Shown: positions 1 to 6,941 of the stretch, piece by piece
Position numbering within the stretch: position 1 is the first letter of the stretch
How the letters are laid out: each line of letters opens with the position of its first letter
DNA from: Candidatus Methanosuratincola sp.
GTDB lineage: Archaea > Thermoproteota > Methanomethylicia > Methanomethylicales > Methanomethylicaceae
Length of the DNA stretch: 11,303 nt
NCBI GenBank assembly: GCA_029907755.1
Contig: JARYLH010000039.1
Location: 1 to 11,303, forward strand
Direction: 5' to 3'
The notes under the pieces: model-generated
The model's input: the letters and a program-made list of their open reading frames with translations, nothing else
The model's database searches: none
What the model was told of the DNA's origin: nothing
Translations under genes and position numbers: made by a program

Positions 1-203
1 ATGATGATGTTCCCCTTCCCGCTCACGGACGCGAATGCCTGCTCCACCAAGCCCTTCCCTGTGATCTTCTGCCGCCTCTCGTTGAAGATCTCCATCCCAG
101 CAGTCTCTTGGCCCTTGTGCTGCAGTGCCATGAGCCCGAAGATCCCGAAATTGTATGCGTTCCATCTCCTGTCGAACAGGTATATGCCTATTATTCCTGC
201 CAT
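1..203 (-). CDS. PurF-like class II glutamine amidotransferase paralogue, 5' end only
   Basis: The first ~67 codons of a minus-strand gene that leaves the window on the left. The protein begins MAGIIGIYLFD and continues with GLMALQHKGQETAGM, which matches the N-terminal Ntn-hydrolase (glutaminase) fold of PurF-type amidotransferases (family pattern C-G-I-x-G-[IV], then LQHRGQESAG). The residue where the family has its N-terminal nucleophile cysteine is Ala. I chose the ATG at 203-201 because a GGGTGA Shine-Dalgarno-like site (215-210) lies six bases before it. An in-frame ATG at 209 would give MCMAGIIG, with a cysteine but two residues out of the usual register. The gene starts 7-13 bases after the purF stop, so the two are surely co-transcribed. 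It may be a catalytically altered partner or paralogue of PurF. The phosphoribosyltransferase part is outside the window, so its function is open. Confidence 0.75.
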   Translation of the reverse strand, partial: MAGIIGIYLFDRRWNAYNFGIFGLMALQHKGQETAGMEIFNERRQKITGKGLVEQAFASVSGKGNII

Positions 204-216
204 ACACATTCACCCA

Positions 217-1680
217 TCATGCCTCAAGCTCGTAAACCCTTCTGCCATCCTGATTCACCCTAAACTTCACGCCGTCGGCTATCTTTTGGGCAAGCTCTGT
301 CGGGTACTTCCCTGTCACGCACGCCATGCAGAGGTCGTCGCCCCTCATTCCGGTCGCCTTCACAAAGTCCTCAATCGGCTGGTAGCAGACCGCGTCTGCG
401 CCTATCTGCTTGGCTATCGCCGCCTCGTCGTTCCTGAACCCTATCAGCTCGGTGAAAGTTGCCATGTCGATCCCGTAGAAGCAGGGGTGAGTGATCCTCG
501 GGAAGGTAACGAACATGTAGACCTCCTCCGCGCCCCTCTCCCTGAGCTTGCTGATGATGGTCTTGGTCGTGTCGCCCCTGACGATGCTGTCCTCCACGAC
601 GATCACCTTCTTGCCCCTGAAACCGCCGTCGGCGATGTTTATCTTCCTGTCTATCGTGACCCTCCGATCCTCCGACTCGAGTATGAACACCCTGTGCGTG
701 ACGAACCTGTGCCTCCTCAGCGTCCTCTCCCACCTGAGCCCAGTCTCCTCGTGGAGCCCGTAGGCAGCGTCCTCCGCTGTCTCCGGGATGCTCACTATCA
801 CGTCTGCCTTCCTCACGTAATCCTGGTACCTCCTGCCGAGGTTCCTGCCGAACTCCTCCCTCGTCTTGTAAACGGGCCTGCCGTTGATTATCGAGTCGGG
901 CCTGCTGAAGTAGGAAAGCTCGAAGCCGCAGAGCGCGCGCCTCGGGCACTTTGCTATTCTGCTCTTCTCCATGCTTTCGCCTGTGAACACGAGCGCCTCG
1001 CCTGGCTCGACTTCGCCTACCAAGCTGAACGAGTTGATGTCCAGACCGACCGTCTCCGAGGAGACTGCGGTGATACTTTCGTCCCTGCTCCTGCCTAAGC
1101 ACAGGGGCCTGATCCCGAGCGGGTCCCTGAACGCAAAAAGCTCCCCGTTGGACCTGAGGCCGACTACCGAATATGCCCCTTCGACCTCTTCCATGCACGC
1201 CCCTATCGCTTCCATCATCCCCCCGTTAGCTTTGGATGCTAGGTATCGGCAGAGCAGCTCCGTGTCGGAGGTAGCCTTCATCCTCGGCATCTTGCCGGCT
1301 AGCGAGCCCCTCAGCCAGCCAATGTTGACCAGGTTGCCATTGAAAGCGATGCCCATCTTCGACCTCCCATGCGACACAACCATGGGCTGAGCGTCCCTGA
1401 GGTGGGAGTAGACATCCCTCTTGCCAGAGGTCCCATACCTGACGTGCGCAATGCCCCGCTTCCCTGGGAGCAGCATCTGCCACCTGAGGATCTCCTCCCT
1501 CTCGATCCTTGGGACCAGTCCGAGGTCCACGTACCTCTTGAGCCCGTCCGAGTAGGTGAGGAAGCCGTAGGACTCGTGCCCCCTGTGGTTCTGGGCGACG
1601 AGCCCCCAGTAGAGTGGTACAAACGCGTCGCTACTACCTGTGCTGACGACGCTGAAGACTCCGCACTTTTCCCTGAGCAT
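217..1680 (-). CDS. purF: Amidophosphoribosyltransferase (first step of de novo purine synthesis)
   Basis: This 487-residue cytosolic enzyme would transfer glutamine-derived ammonia to PRPP to give 5-phosphoribosylamine. The N-terminal glutaminase domain shows the start MLREKCGVFSV, so a five-residue propeptide would be removed to expose Cys6. It also has AHVRYGTSG, the FNGNLVN oxyanion loop and SDTELL. The C-terminal phosphoribosyltransferase domain has FRDPLGIRPL, YFSRPDS, DRKIN and the PRPP-binding loop VIVVEDSIVRGDTT; the end region holds FYGIDM and LCMACVTGKYPTE. Length is normal for the family. A deviation is NHRGHESYGF, where most PurF proteins have HRGQESAG (Gln to His). The ATG at 1680 is preceded by AAGGGG with five bases between. 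Codons are strongly G/C-ending, unlike the divergent operon. Identity as a PurF-family protein is secure; purine-pathway activity is inferred. Confidence 0.93.
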   Translation of the reverse strand: MLREKCGVFSVVSTGSSDAFVPLYWGLVAQNHRGHESYGFLTYSDGLKRYVDLGLVPRIEREEILRWQMLLPGKRGIAHVRYGTSGKRDVYSHLRDAQPMVVSHGRSKMGIAFNGNLVNIGWLRGSLAGKMPRMKATSDTELLCRYLASKANGGMMEAIGACMEEVEGAYSVVGLRSNGELFAFRDPLGIRPLCLGRSRDESITAVSSETVGLDINSFSLVGEVEPGEALVFTGESMEKSRIAKCPRRALCGFELSYFSRPDSIINGRPVYKTREEFGRNLGRRYQDYVRKADVIVSIPETAEDAAYGLHEETGLRWERTLRRHRFVTHRVFILESEDRRVTIDRKINIADGGFRGKKVIVVEDSIVRGDTTKTIISKLRERGAEEVYMFVTFPRITHPCFYGIDMATFTELIGFRNDEAAIAKQIGADAVCYQPIEDFVKATGMRGDDLCMACVTGKYPTELAQKIADGVKFRVNQDGRRVYELEA

Positions 1681-1742
1681 GGATACCCCTTATCAATATA
1701 TAGGTGTATTTGATTTGGTCTTTTTAAGGTTTTTTTACACGA

Positions 1743-1754
1743 TTATTTAAATAA
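1743..1754 (-). promoter_or_regulatory. Candidate TATA element for purF
   Basis: The AT-only 12-bp palindrome TTATTTAAATAA lies 62-74 bases before the purF ATG and could act as an archaeal TATA box. It would put transcription start near 1720 and leave a leader of about 40 bases that carries the AAGGGG ribosome site. Other AT-rich candidates are CCTTAAAAAG (about 1731-1722) and CTATATATT (about 1703-1695). The last is probably too close to the ATG to be the TATA box of a message with a leader. The sequence alone does not decide between them. Confidence 0.3.
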
Positions 1755-1825
1755 AATAGCCGTGCTTTTGTTGCTTGCTCGAGACCGAATGTGGTGACTT
1801 GCTCCCAGCTTCACATCGTCTTACC

Positions 1826-1849
1826 ATTTTGTTTCATATGAAACAAAAT
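1826..1849. repeat. Perfect 24-bp palindrome upstream of hemA (candidate operator)
   Basis: The two 12-base arms, ATTTTGTTTCAT and ATGAAACAAAAT, are exact reverse complements with no spacer. Symmetry breaks at the next base on each side. The element ends two bases before the AT-rich TATA-like stretch of hemA (1852-1860), so it covers the place where TFB and an upstream regulator would bind. A dimeric transcription factor site is the natural reading. I saw no second copy elsewhere in the window, including on the purF side. The regulator and its ligand are unknown. Confidence 0.8.
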
Positions 1850-1851
1850 AG

Positions 1852-1860
1852 ATAAATAAA
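1852..1860 (+). promoter_or_regulatory. TATA box of the hemA-cfb operon, probably giving a leaderless mRNA
   Basis: ATAAATAAA is centred about 27 bases before the hemA ATG at 1884. This is the usual archaeal distance between TATA box and transcription start, so transcription would begin at or next to the start codon. That agrees with the lack of any Shine-Dalgarno-like sequence in the bases directly before hemA (…CCAATGAAAACCG). Downstream genes of the operon do have purine-rich ribosome sites, as expected for internal genes. Confidence 0.6.
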
Positions 1861-1883
1861 AATTTTACTTCCAATGAAAACCG

Positions 1884-3068
1884 ATGCCGCGTATAATGTG
1901 CCTGTCTATAAGCCATAAGAAGGCCCCAGTAAGGGTCCTCGAGAGCTTCGCATTGGACGACATCAAATCATCGCTATTAAAGTTGAGGGATATTGGCGCT
2001 GAGGAGTCGGTTCTGATACAGACGTGCCACAGGGTTGAGATCTATTCGGTAGGCACTCGCCTAGGCCGAAAAGAACTGGAATCCTTCCTGGCTTCAGAGT
2101 CAGGTAGCAATTTGCCGATTGAGCTATACGGGGAATTTTATGATGGCGAGGAGGCGGTGCGGCACCTCTTCTATTTGGCATCAGGACTCGAGTCCGTGAT
2201 ACTCGGGGAAAACGAAGTCCTCCACCAAGTTGAAGATTCGATGAGGATCGCGAGAGAGGCAGGGACTTTGGGAAGAGCACTAGAAACTGCCTTCAGGGGT
2301 GCAATAAATGCAGGGCGGGTGGTGAGGCGTAGGACCGCTATAGCACGCGGATCCGTTTCATTAGGAAACATTGTGATGAAAGCAATATCTTTAGAACTCG
2401 GAAGTCTTGATGGCAAAAAACTAGTGATCATAGGGGCTGGAAAGATAGGATGTTTGATCGCTAAAGCACTCCCGCGCAAGGGCCCAATCACTATTTTCAT
2501 AGCTAACCGCACGTATGCCCGGGCCGAAAAGCTGGCGGAGGCAGTTGGGGGGAGCGCAGTTCGGTTCGAAAACATAAGAGAGACATTGAGCTGCGCGGAC
2601 GCAGTAATCTGCGCAACCTCGTCCCCTCACCTCGTCCTTAGACTTGAGGACATCCAGCCTATTGTGACTGACAAGAGTCTGCTCGTGGTCGACGTGTCAA
2701 ACCCACGTGGCGTTGATGAACGAATAGGCGAGCTTTCAGGAGTCAAGCTAATCGATCTTGATCAGATAATGCGGATAGCAAGAGAGAATATGCGATTCAG
2801 AGAAGCGGCGGTGATGACTGCCAGAGAGATAATTGCACCCTCTCTGGCAATAGTCATGGAAAGGTTGATGATCGGAGACCGAAAGCAGAGATTCGAGGAG
2901 ATTATGCGTTGGGCAGAGGGAAGGCGCCAAGCGGCATTAGAGGTCGCGATTAAGCGGGGTGCCTTCTCGGAAGAGCAGGTTAAGGTGATCGATGATTTTT
3001 CTTATGCCTTGATGCGCGACCTTATTGCGCCCTTCTTTAACACTGAAAATTCTGAGGGAGGTATTTGA
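1884..3068 (+). CDS. hemA: Glutamyl-tRNA reductase
   Basis: Reduces glutamyl-tRNA(Glu) with NADPH to glutamate-1-semialdehyde, the committed step of C5-pathway tetrapyrrole synthesis. The 394-residue protein has the N-terminal catalytic domain with SHKKAPV (residues 10-16) and the nucleophile Cys48 in QTCHRVEIY. The usual motif is TCNRxExY, so Asn is replaced by His here. The helix region contains SGLESVILGENEVLHQ. The NADPH-binding fold has LVIIGAGKIG (180-189), ANRTYARAEKL and DVSNPRGVDERIG, followed by a C-terminal dimerisation helix region. The ATG at 1884 fits the family start and the promoter spacing; an in-frame ATG at 1896 is possible but would cut the first beta strand. It is the first gene of the operon and its 3' end overlaps hemB. 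Control of the whole F430 pathway would reasonably act here, next to the palindrome. Confidence 0.96.
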   Translation: MPRIMCLSISHKKAPVRVLESFALDDIKSSLLKLRDIGAEESVLIQTCHRVEIYSVGTRLGRKELESFLASESGSNLPIELYGEFYDGEEAVRHLFYLASGLESVILGENEVLHQVEDSMRIAREAGTLGRALETAFRGAINAGRVVRRRTAIARGSVSLGNIVMKAISLELGSLDGKKLVIIGAGKIGCLIAKALPRKGPITIFIANRTYARAEKLAEAVGGSAVRFENIRETLSCADAVICATSSPHLVLRLEDIQPIVTDKSLLVVDVSNPRGVDERIGELSGVKLIDLDQIMRIARENMRFREAAVMTAREIIAPSLAIVMERLMIGDRKQRFEEIMRWAEGRRQAALEVAIKRGAFSEEQVKVIDDFSYALMRDLIAPFFNTENSEGGI

Positions 3069-4041
3069 AACGGCAGCTAAAATCACTTCAAGGCTAAGGA
3101 AGAGCCGGATCCTTAGGGATCTCTCATGCGAAACAGAATTGAACCCAAAAAGGATCATAATGCCAATCTTCATCAAGGAGGGTGGCAGAAGGGAGCAATC
3201 CCGATGGCCGGGCATGGACTGGATCCCGGTCGGCGAACTGGTGTCTTTTCTTTCGCCATTGGTTGATTTGGGGATAAGATCTTTCTTAGTCTTCGGGATA
3301 CCTGGCTTCAAGGATCATGAAGGATCATCAGCATACGACCAAAACGGTGTTGTCCAGCGTGCAGTGAAGGAAATAAGGGGGTCTTTCCAATCCATAGCAA
3401 TCTTTACCGATGTATGCCTTTGCCAGTATGCTGATCATGGGCACTGTGGGATTGTCGAGCAAGGCTCAATCAGCAGGAAAAAGACATTGGAAAGCCTCTC
3501 AAGGATAGCAGTCAGCCATGCGCAAGCAGGTGCCGATGTGGTCTCCCCTTCGGCTATGGCTGACGGTCAGGTCTCATATATTAGGCAGGCGCTTGACGAT
3601 TCTGGATTTGATAAAGTTGCGATAATGTCCTATTCAGCTAAGTATTCCTCCTTGTTGTACGCCCCATTCAGGGATGTTGCCTCGTCCGCACCGTCTTTTG
3701 GGGATCGGGCGGCGTACCAGATGGATGTGCGGAATCGGAGAGAGGCAATTGCTGAGGCTCTGATTGATGTCCATGAAGGTGCTGATATTGTAATGGTTAA
3801 GCCTGCGCTAACTAACCTTGATGTCATAAGCGATCTGAGGGAGAGGCTGCTATCCCCGATTGCAGCTTACCAAGTCAGCGGGGAGTGCGCCATGATAAGG
3901 GCTTACGCCGAGTCCACAGGCGTGTCTGAAACGGCATTGGCTATCGAAACGCTCCGCTCCATTGGTAGGGCTGGGGCTGGGATAATCATCACCTATTTTG
4001 CCCCGCAGGTAATCTCTTTTTTGAGGAGCGAGTGTTTATGA
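3025..4041 (+). CDS. hemB: Porphobilinogen synthase (5-aminolevulinate dehydratase), zinc type
   Basis: Condenses two 5-aminolevulinate molecules to porphobilinogen. Numbering from the TTG at 3025 (338 residues), the catalytic lysines are Lys206 in SYSAKYSS and Lys259 in IVMVKPAL. Zinc ligands are Cys131, Cys133 and Cys141 in DVCLCQYADHGHCG, which marks the zinc-dependent rather than the magnesium-only class. The start is uncertain. TTG 3025 is the only standard start codon near the family N-terminus (TSRLRKSR) and would overlap hemA by 44 bases. A good Shine-Dalgarno stretch, GAGGGAGGT (3053-3061), lies inside this extension, but no ATG, GTG or TTG in frame follows it at normal distance. The end overlaps hemL by an ATGA junction. 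Confidence 0.95.
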   Translation: MRPSLTLKILREVFETAAKITSRLRKSRILRDLSCETELNPKRIIMPIFIKEGGRREQSRWPGMDWIPVGELVSFLSPLVDLGIRSFLVFGIPGFKDHEGSSAYDQNGVVQRAVKEIRGSFQSIAIFTDVCLCQYADHGHCGIVEQGSISRKKTLESLSRIAVSHAQAGADVVSPSAMADGQVSYIRQALDDSGFDKVAIMSYSAKYSSLLYAPFRDVASSAPSFGDRAAYQMDVRNRREAIAEALIDVHEGADIVMVKPALTNLDVISDLRERLLSPIAAYQVSGECAMIRAYAESTGVSETALAIETLRSIGRAGAGIIITYFAPQVISFLRSECL

Positions 4042-5330
4042 AATCGCCTGAACTCTTTGCAAGGGCATCTTCAGTACTCCCTGGCGGAGTTAACAGCCCC
4101 GTGAGGCGCTTCAGCCCTATGCCATTCTACACCTCTCTCGCGAAGGGTTCGAAGATATTGACCGAGGATGGGGCTTGGCTGATCGATTACTGCCTCGCCT
4201 ACGGTCCGCTTATCTTTGGTCATGCCCCTGAGTTTTTGGTGGAAGCTGTTTCCGAGCAGATAAAAGAAGGAAGTGTTTACGGCACCCCCCATAAGTCTGA
4301 AGTCGAACTAGCAGAGGAAGTGGTTCGTTCCATTCCTTCTGTCTCAATGGTTCGTTTCGTCAACTCAGGCGGGGAGGCTGCGATGAACGCCGTTAGGTTA
4401 GCAAGGGCTTTCACTGGGAGGGTAAAAATTGTAAAGTTTGATGGCTGCTACCATGGCGCGGTTGACCCGCTACTGGTTGATAGGGCTGGGGATGCGGATG
4501 GCAATGTTAACGGCATCGGGCTTATCCCCTTGTCTAGAGGAGTCCCTCCTAATGTCCTCAAGGATACTATTGTGCTGCCCTTCAACAATATCGATTCGCT
4601 AAACATCGTAAACGAGGAGGTTGCTGCCGTTATAGTCGAGCCGGTAATGGGGAATGCGGGTCTAGTCCTTCCGGAGCGAGAGTTCCTCCGAGCGCTTAGG
4701 GAGGTATGCACATCCGTTGGAGCATTACTTGTATTTGATGAAGTGATCACCGGATTCAGGGTCTTGAAGGGTGGCGCGCAGCAGTTCTATGGCGTCAGTC
4801 CGGATCTAACCATCTTGGGGAAGATTTTGGGTGGTGGCTTTCCTATAGGGGCATTAGGCGGCAAGAAAGAGATAATGGAACTTATAGCCCCATGCGGGAA
4901 TGTCTTCAATGCTGGCACATTTAATGGGAATCCAGTCTCAATGGTTGCTGGGCTGAGCGTGCTCAGGCGTCTGAATGATGTCGTATATTCTGCCTTGGAT
5001 AGTGCTACGGGAAGGCTTTGCACTGGTTTTGAAGAGATCTTGGAAGACGCGGGAATACCTTCACAAGTCAATAGGTTGGGGTCAATCTTCACAGTTTTCT
5101 TTTCAGAAAGGCAAGTAAGAGACAAAAATACCGCCAAGGCTTCGCGCTCTGAGGTCTTTTCAGCACTGCATAGAGAACTGATGGCAAGGGGAGTATTTTT
5201 CCCACCTTCGCAGTTCGAGTGTTGCTTCATGTCTGTTGTGCACACTGATGAAGACGTCTCTAATACACTTGAAAAATTTTCCTTGGCTGTAGAGGCGATC
5301 AAGCGGGGAGGAATCGTGCAGTGCTTATAA
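4038..5330 (+). CDS. hemL: Glutamate-1-semialdehyde 2,1-aminomutase
   Basis: PLP enzyme that moves the amino group within glutamate-1-semialdehyde to give 5-aminolevulinate, directly after HemA in the pathway. From the ATG at 4038 it has 430 residues, the normal family size. Features are LPGGVNSPVRRF near the start, the NSGGEAAMNAVRLAR phosphate-binding region, DGCYHGAVD, FDEVITGFR (Asp234 contacts the PLP ring nitrogen) and the Schiff-base Lys262 in LGKILGGGFPIGALGG. I chose ATG 4038, which overlaps the hemB TGA as ATGA and sits nine bases after AGGAG (4024-4028). A GTG at 4032 would add only two residues and stands too near that site. It lies after hemB rather than before it, so gene order differs slightly from reaction order. 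Confidence 0.96.
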   Translation: MKSPELFARASSVLPGGVNSPVRRFSPMPFYTSLAKGSKILTEDGAWLIDYCLAYGPLIFGHAPEFLVEAVSEQIKEGSVYGTPHKSEVELAEEVVRSIPSVSMVRFVNSGGEAAMNAVRLARAFTGRVKIVKFDGCYHGAVDPLLVDRAGDADGNVNGIGLIPLSRGVPPNVLKDTIVLPFNNIDSLNIVNEEVAAVIVEPVMGNAGLVLPEREFLRALREVCTSVGALLVFDEVITGFRVLKGGAQQFYGVSPDLTILGKILGGGFPIGALGGKKEIMELIAPCGNVFNAGTFNGNPVSMVAGLSVLRRLNDVVYSALDSATGRLCTGFEEILEDAGIPSQVNRLGSIFTVFFSERQVRDKNTAKASRSEVFSALHRELMARGVFFPPSQFECCFMSVVHTDEDVSNTLEKFSLAVEAIKRGGIVQCL

Positions 5331-6217
5331 AAGTCGGGAGCCGTGGCAGCAGACTGGCTGTACTGCAGGCAGAATCGGTGATTCGCAGGCTAAGGCGCTT
5401 CGTAGACGCCGAATTCTCTGTCGTCAAGATAAAGACTTTGGGCGACTCTCCGCGCTGCCTCCAGATGCTCGGCTCAGGGATATTCGAGAAGGATGTGGAT
5501 GATGCCCTCATAAGGGGTGAAATCGACCTAGCCGTGCACAGTATGAAGGATGTGCCCACAGACATCCCTGGTGAAATAGTCTTGGCGGCGGTTCCAGAGC
5601 GGCTGCCTGCAAATGATGTGTTCGTATCGCCTAAATATGGTAAGCTTAGTCTACTTCCAGAGGGCGGCGTTATTGGGACCAGTAGCCCTCGGAGAGCTGC
5701 ACAGCTTAGGTCTGTCAGGCAGGATCTAAGAGTGGTGTCTCTTAGAGGGAACATAGAGACGCGCCTAAGACGCCTGGGGGAAGACAAATTCGACGGGATA
5801 ATCCTTGCACAGGCTGCCTTGGTTAGGATTGGCGGGCTAAGCGGAAGTGAGGAGATCTTACCGATCGAGCATTTTCCAACAAGCCCTGGGCAAGGAGCTT
5901 TGGCTATCATGGTGAGGAAAGGCGATAGGGAGATGCTTGGGCTCGCTGGTAAAATCAACTGCGCTGAGGCACTGGAGGAAATCACCGCGGAACGGTCCTT
6001 CCTGAGCACTCTAGGCTGTGGGTGCTCCTCACCAGTGGGATGTACGGCGTCGGTGCAAGGACAATCATTGCTGATTCATTGCGGTCTTTACACTCCTGAC
6101 GGCAAACATTCAAAGACTTTCAGTTTCGAGTTTGAAAGGGGGGTTGCCTCTCATTGCGGCGAGGAGGCTGCGCGAAGGGTTCTTGGGGACGCCGAGGCGT
6201 GCAATTTCTGGAGGTAA
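5321..6217 (+). CDS. hemC: Hydroxymethylbilane synthase (porphobilinogen deaminase)
   Basis: Joins four porphobilinogens head to tail into linear hydroxymethylbilane. The protein has 298 residues. It opens with KVGSRGSRLAVLQA, has HSMKDVPTD with catalytic Asp77, the arginine-rich substrate region GTSSPRRAAQL and LRGNIETRL, and the dipyrromethane-cofactor cysteine Cys235 in GCSSPVG (the usual motif is GGCxxPxG). Three further cysteines in the same short stretch (LGCGCSSPVGC, plus a nearby SHCG) are more than usual, but the cofactor residue is clear from alignment. The start is a GTG that overlaps the end of hemL by ten bases, nine bases after a strong GGGGAGG site (5305-5311), which argues for translational coupling to hemL. 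Confidence 0.96.
   Translation: MLIKVGSRGSRLAVLQAESVIRRLRRFVDAEFSVVKIKTLGDSPRCLQMLGSGIFEKDVDDALIRGEIDLAVHSMKDVPTDIPGEIVLAAVPERLPANDVFVSPKYGKLSLLPEGGVIGTSSPRRAAQLRSVRQDLRVVSLRGNIETRLRRLGEDKFDGIILAQAALVRIGGLSGSEEILPIEHFPTSPGQGALAIMVRKGDREMLGLAGKINCAEALEEITAERSFLSTLGCGCSSPVGCTASVQGQSLLIHCGLYTPDGKHSKTFSFEFERGVASHCGEEAARRVLGDAEACNFWR
6210..6215 (+). promoter_or_regulatory. Shine-Dalgarno site deciding the cobA start
   Basis: GGAGGT lies six bases before the ATG at 6222 and overlaps the last codons and stop of hemC. It shows that cobA begins at 6222 and not at an in-frame upstream codon at 6132 inside hemC. Confidence 0.85.
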
Positions 6218-6221
6218 TCGT

Positions 6222-6941
6222 ATGAAAGGCAAGGTCTACCTGGTAGGCGCTGGCGTGTTGGGTGTGGAAAACCTGACTGTAAAGGCGTACCGGCTCATTT
6301 CAGAGGCAGATGTCATACTTTATGACCGTCTCGTCGATCCTTCGGTGCTAAGATTGGCAAAGCCTGGGGCTGAAACTGCTTACGTTGGGAAGGAGCCTGG
6401 GGAAGGGCCCCAGAAGCAGATGGAATTGACTGAGCTGATGATAAAACATTCAAAATCTGGTAAAGTGGTAGTGCGATTAAAGAGCGGAGATCCATTCGTC
6501 TTCGGGAGGGGTGGCGAGGAGCTTCTTTCCCTTCGCGAGGCTGGAGTAGATGTGGAGGTGGTTCCGGGGCTCACCTCTGCCGTTGCGATACCGACTATTG
6601 CGGGCATCCCGCTCACTATGCGGGATCTCTCTTCTTCCATACTCATCCTAACTGGGCATTTGGCAAAGGCTAGCGACGGGAGTTACTTCAAAGAGCATGC
6701 CAAATTCCCAGGTACTGTGGTGCTACTGATGTCTCTGACTAACATATCGACGATATCCAGGTATCTCATTGAAGGCGGAATGAGCCCTAATCGTCCAGTT
6801 GTGGTAATCACCAGCATCGCCAGATCGCAGAGGCTGAAAAAGGAATTCTTCAGGTTGTGGGATTTGGTCGGGGCTGAATACCGTCGTGAGGGCCCTGGTG
6901 TTGTGGTGATAGGGGAGGTAGTGGGGGGATTCAAGGATTGA
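6222..6941 (+). CDS. cobA: Uroporphyrinogen-III C-methyltransferase (SUMT)
   Basis: Uses two S-adenosylmethionine to methylate uroporphyrinogen III at C2 and C7, giving precorrin-2, the branch point towards sirohydrochlorin, cobalamin and F430. The 239-residue protein is a stand-alone methylase without the CysG dehydrogenase/ferrochelatase part. Family motifs are ADVILYDRLVDP, the RLKSGDPFVFGRGGEE block (near residues 85-100), EVVPGLTSA and GIPLTMRD, and ILTGH. The first glycine-rich loop reads VGAGVLGVENLTVKA where tetrapyrrole methylases normally have GAGPGDPELLTVKA, so the Pro-Gly-Asp core is replaced. Without a dehydrogenase domain, precorrin-2 must be oxidised by another protein. It lies between hemC and hemD, is 4 bases after hemC, and overlaps the hemD TTG start as TTGA. 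Confidence 0.93.
   Translation: MKGKVYLVGAGVLGVENLTVKAYRLISEADVILYDRLVDPSVLRLAKPGAETAYVGKEPGEGPQKQMELTELMIKHSKSGKVVVRLKSGDPFVFGRGGEELLSLREAGVDVEVVPGLTSAVAIPTIAGIPLTMRDLSSSILILTGHLAKASDGSYFKEHAKFPGTVVLLMSLTNISTISRYLIEGGMSPNRPVVVITSIARSQRLKKEFFRLWDLVGAEYRREGPGVVVIGEVVGGFKD

Noticed and set aside
1..1098. Long plus-strand open frame of 365 codons opposite purF
   Set aside because: It lies antisense to a clear purF and a PurF paralogue, has no recognisable domain, and is explained by the high G/C third positions of the real genes.
371..1198. Second minus-strand open frame of 275 codons within purF
   Set aside because: It is a shifted frame inside purF with low-complexity Arg/Gly/Gln-rich sequence.
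1721..1736. T-rich runs between purF and hemA as a possible terminator
   Set aside because: Both flanking genes point away from this region, so no transcript from within the window ends here, and no stem precedes the T runs.
1789..1817. Short inverted repeat ATGTG/CACAT in the intergenic region
   Set aside because: Five-base arms with a 19-base gap are expected by chance.
1874..1918. Fourteen-codon open frame starting at an ATG ten bases before hemA
   Set aside because: It overlaps the hemA start out of frame, has no ribosome site, and would lie before the predicted transcription start.
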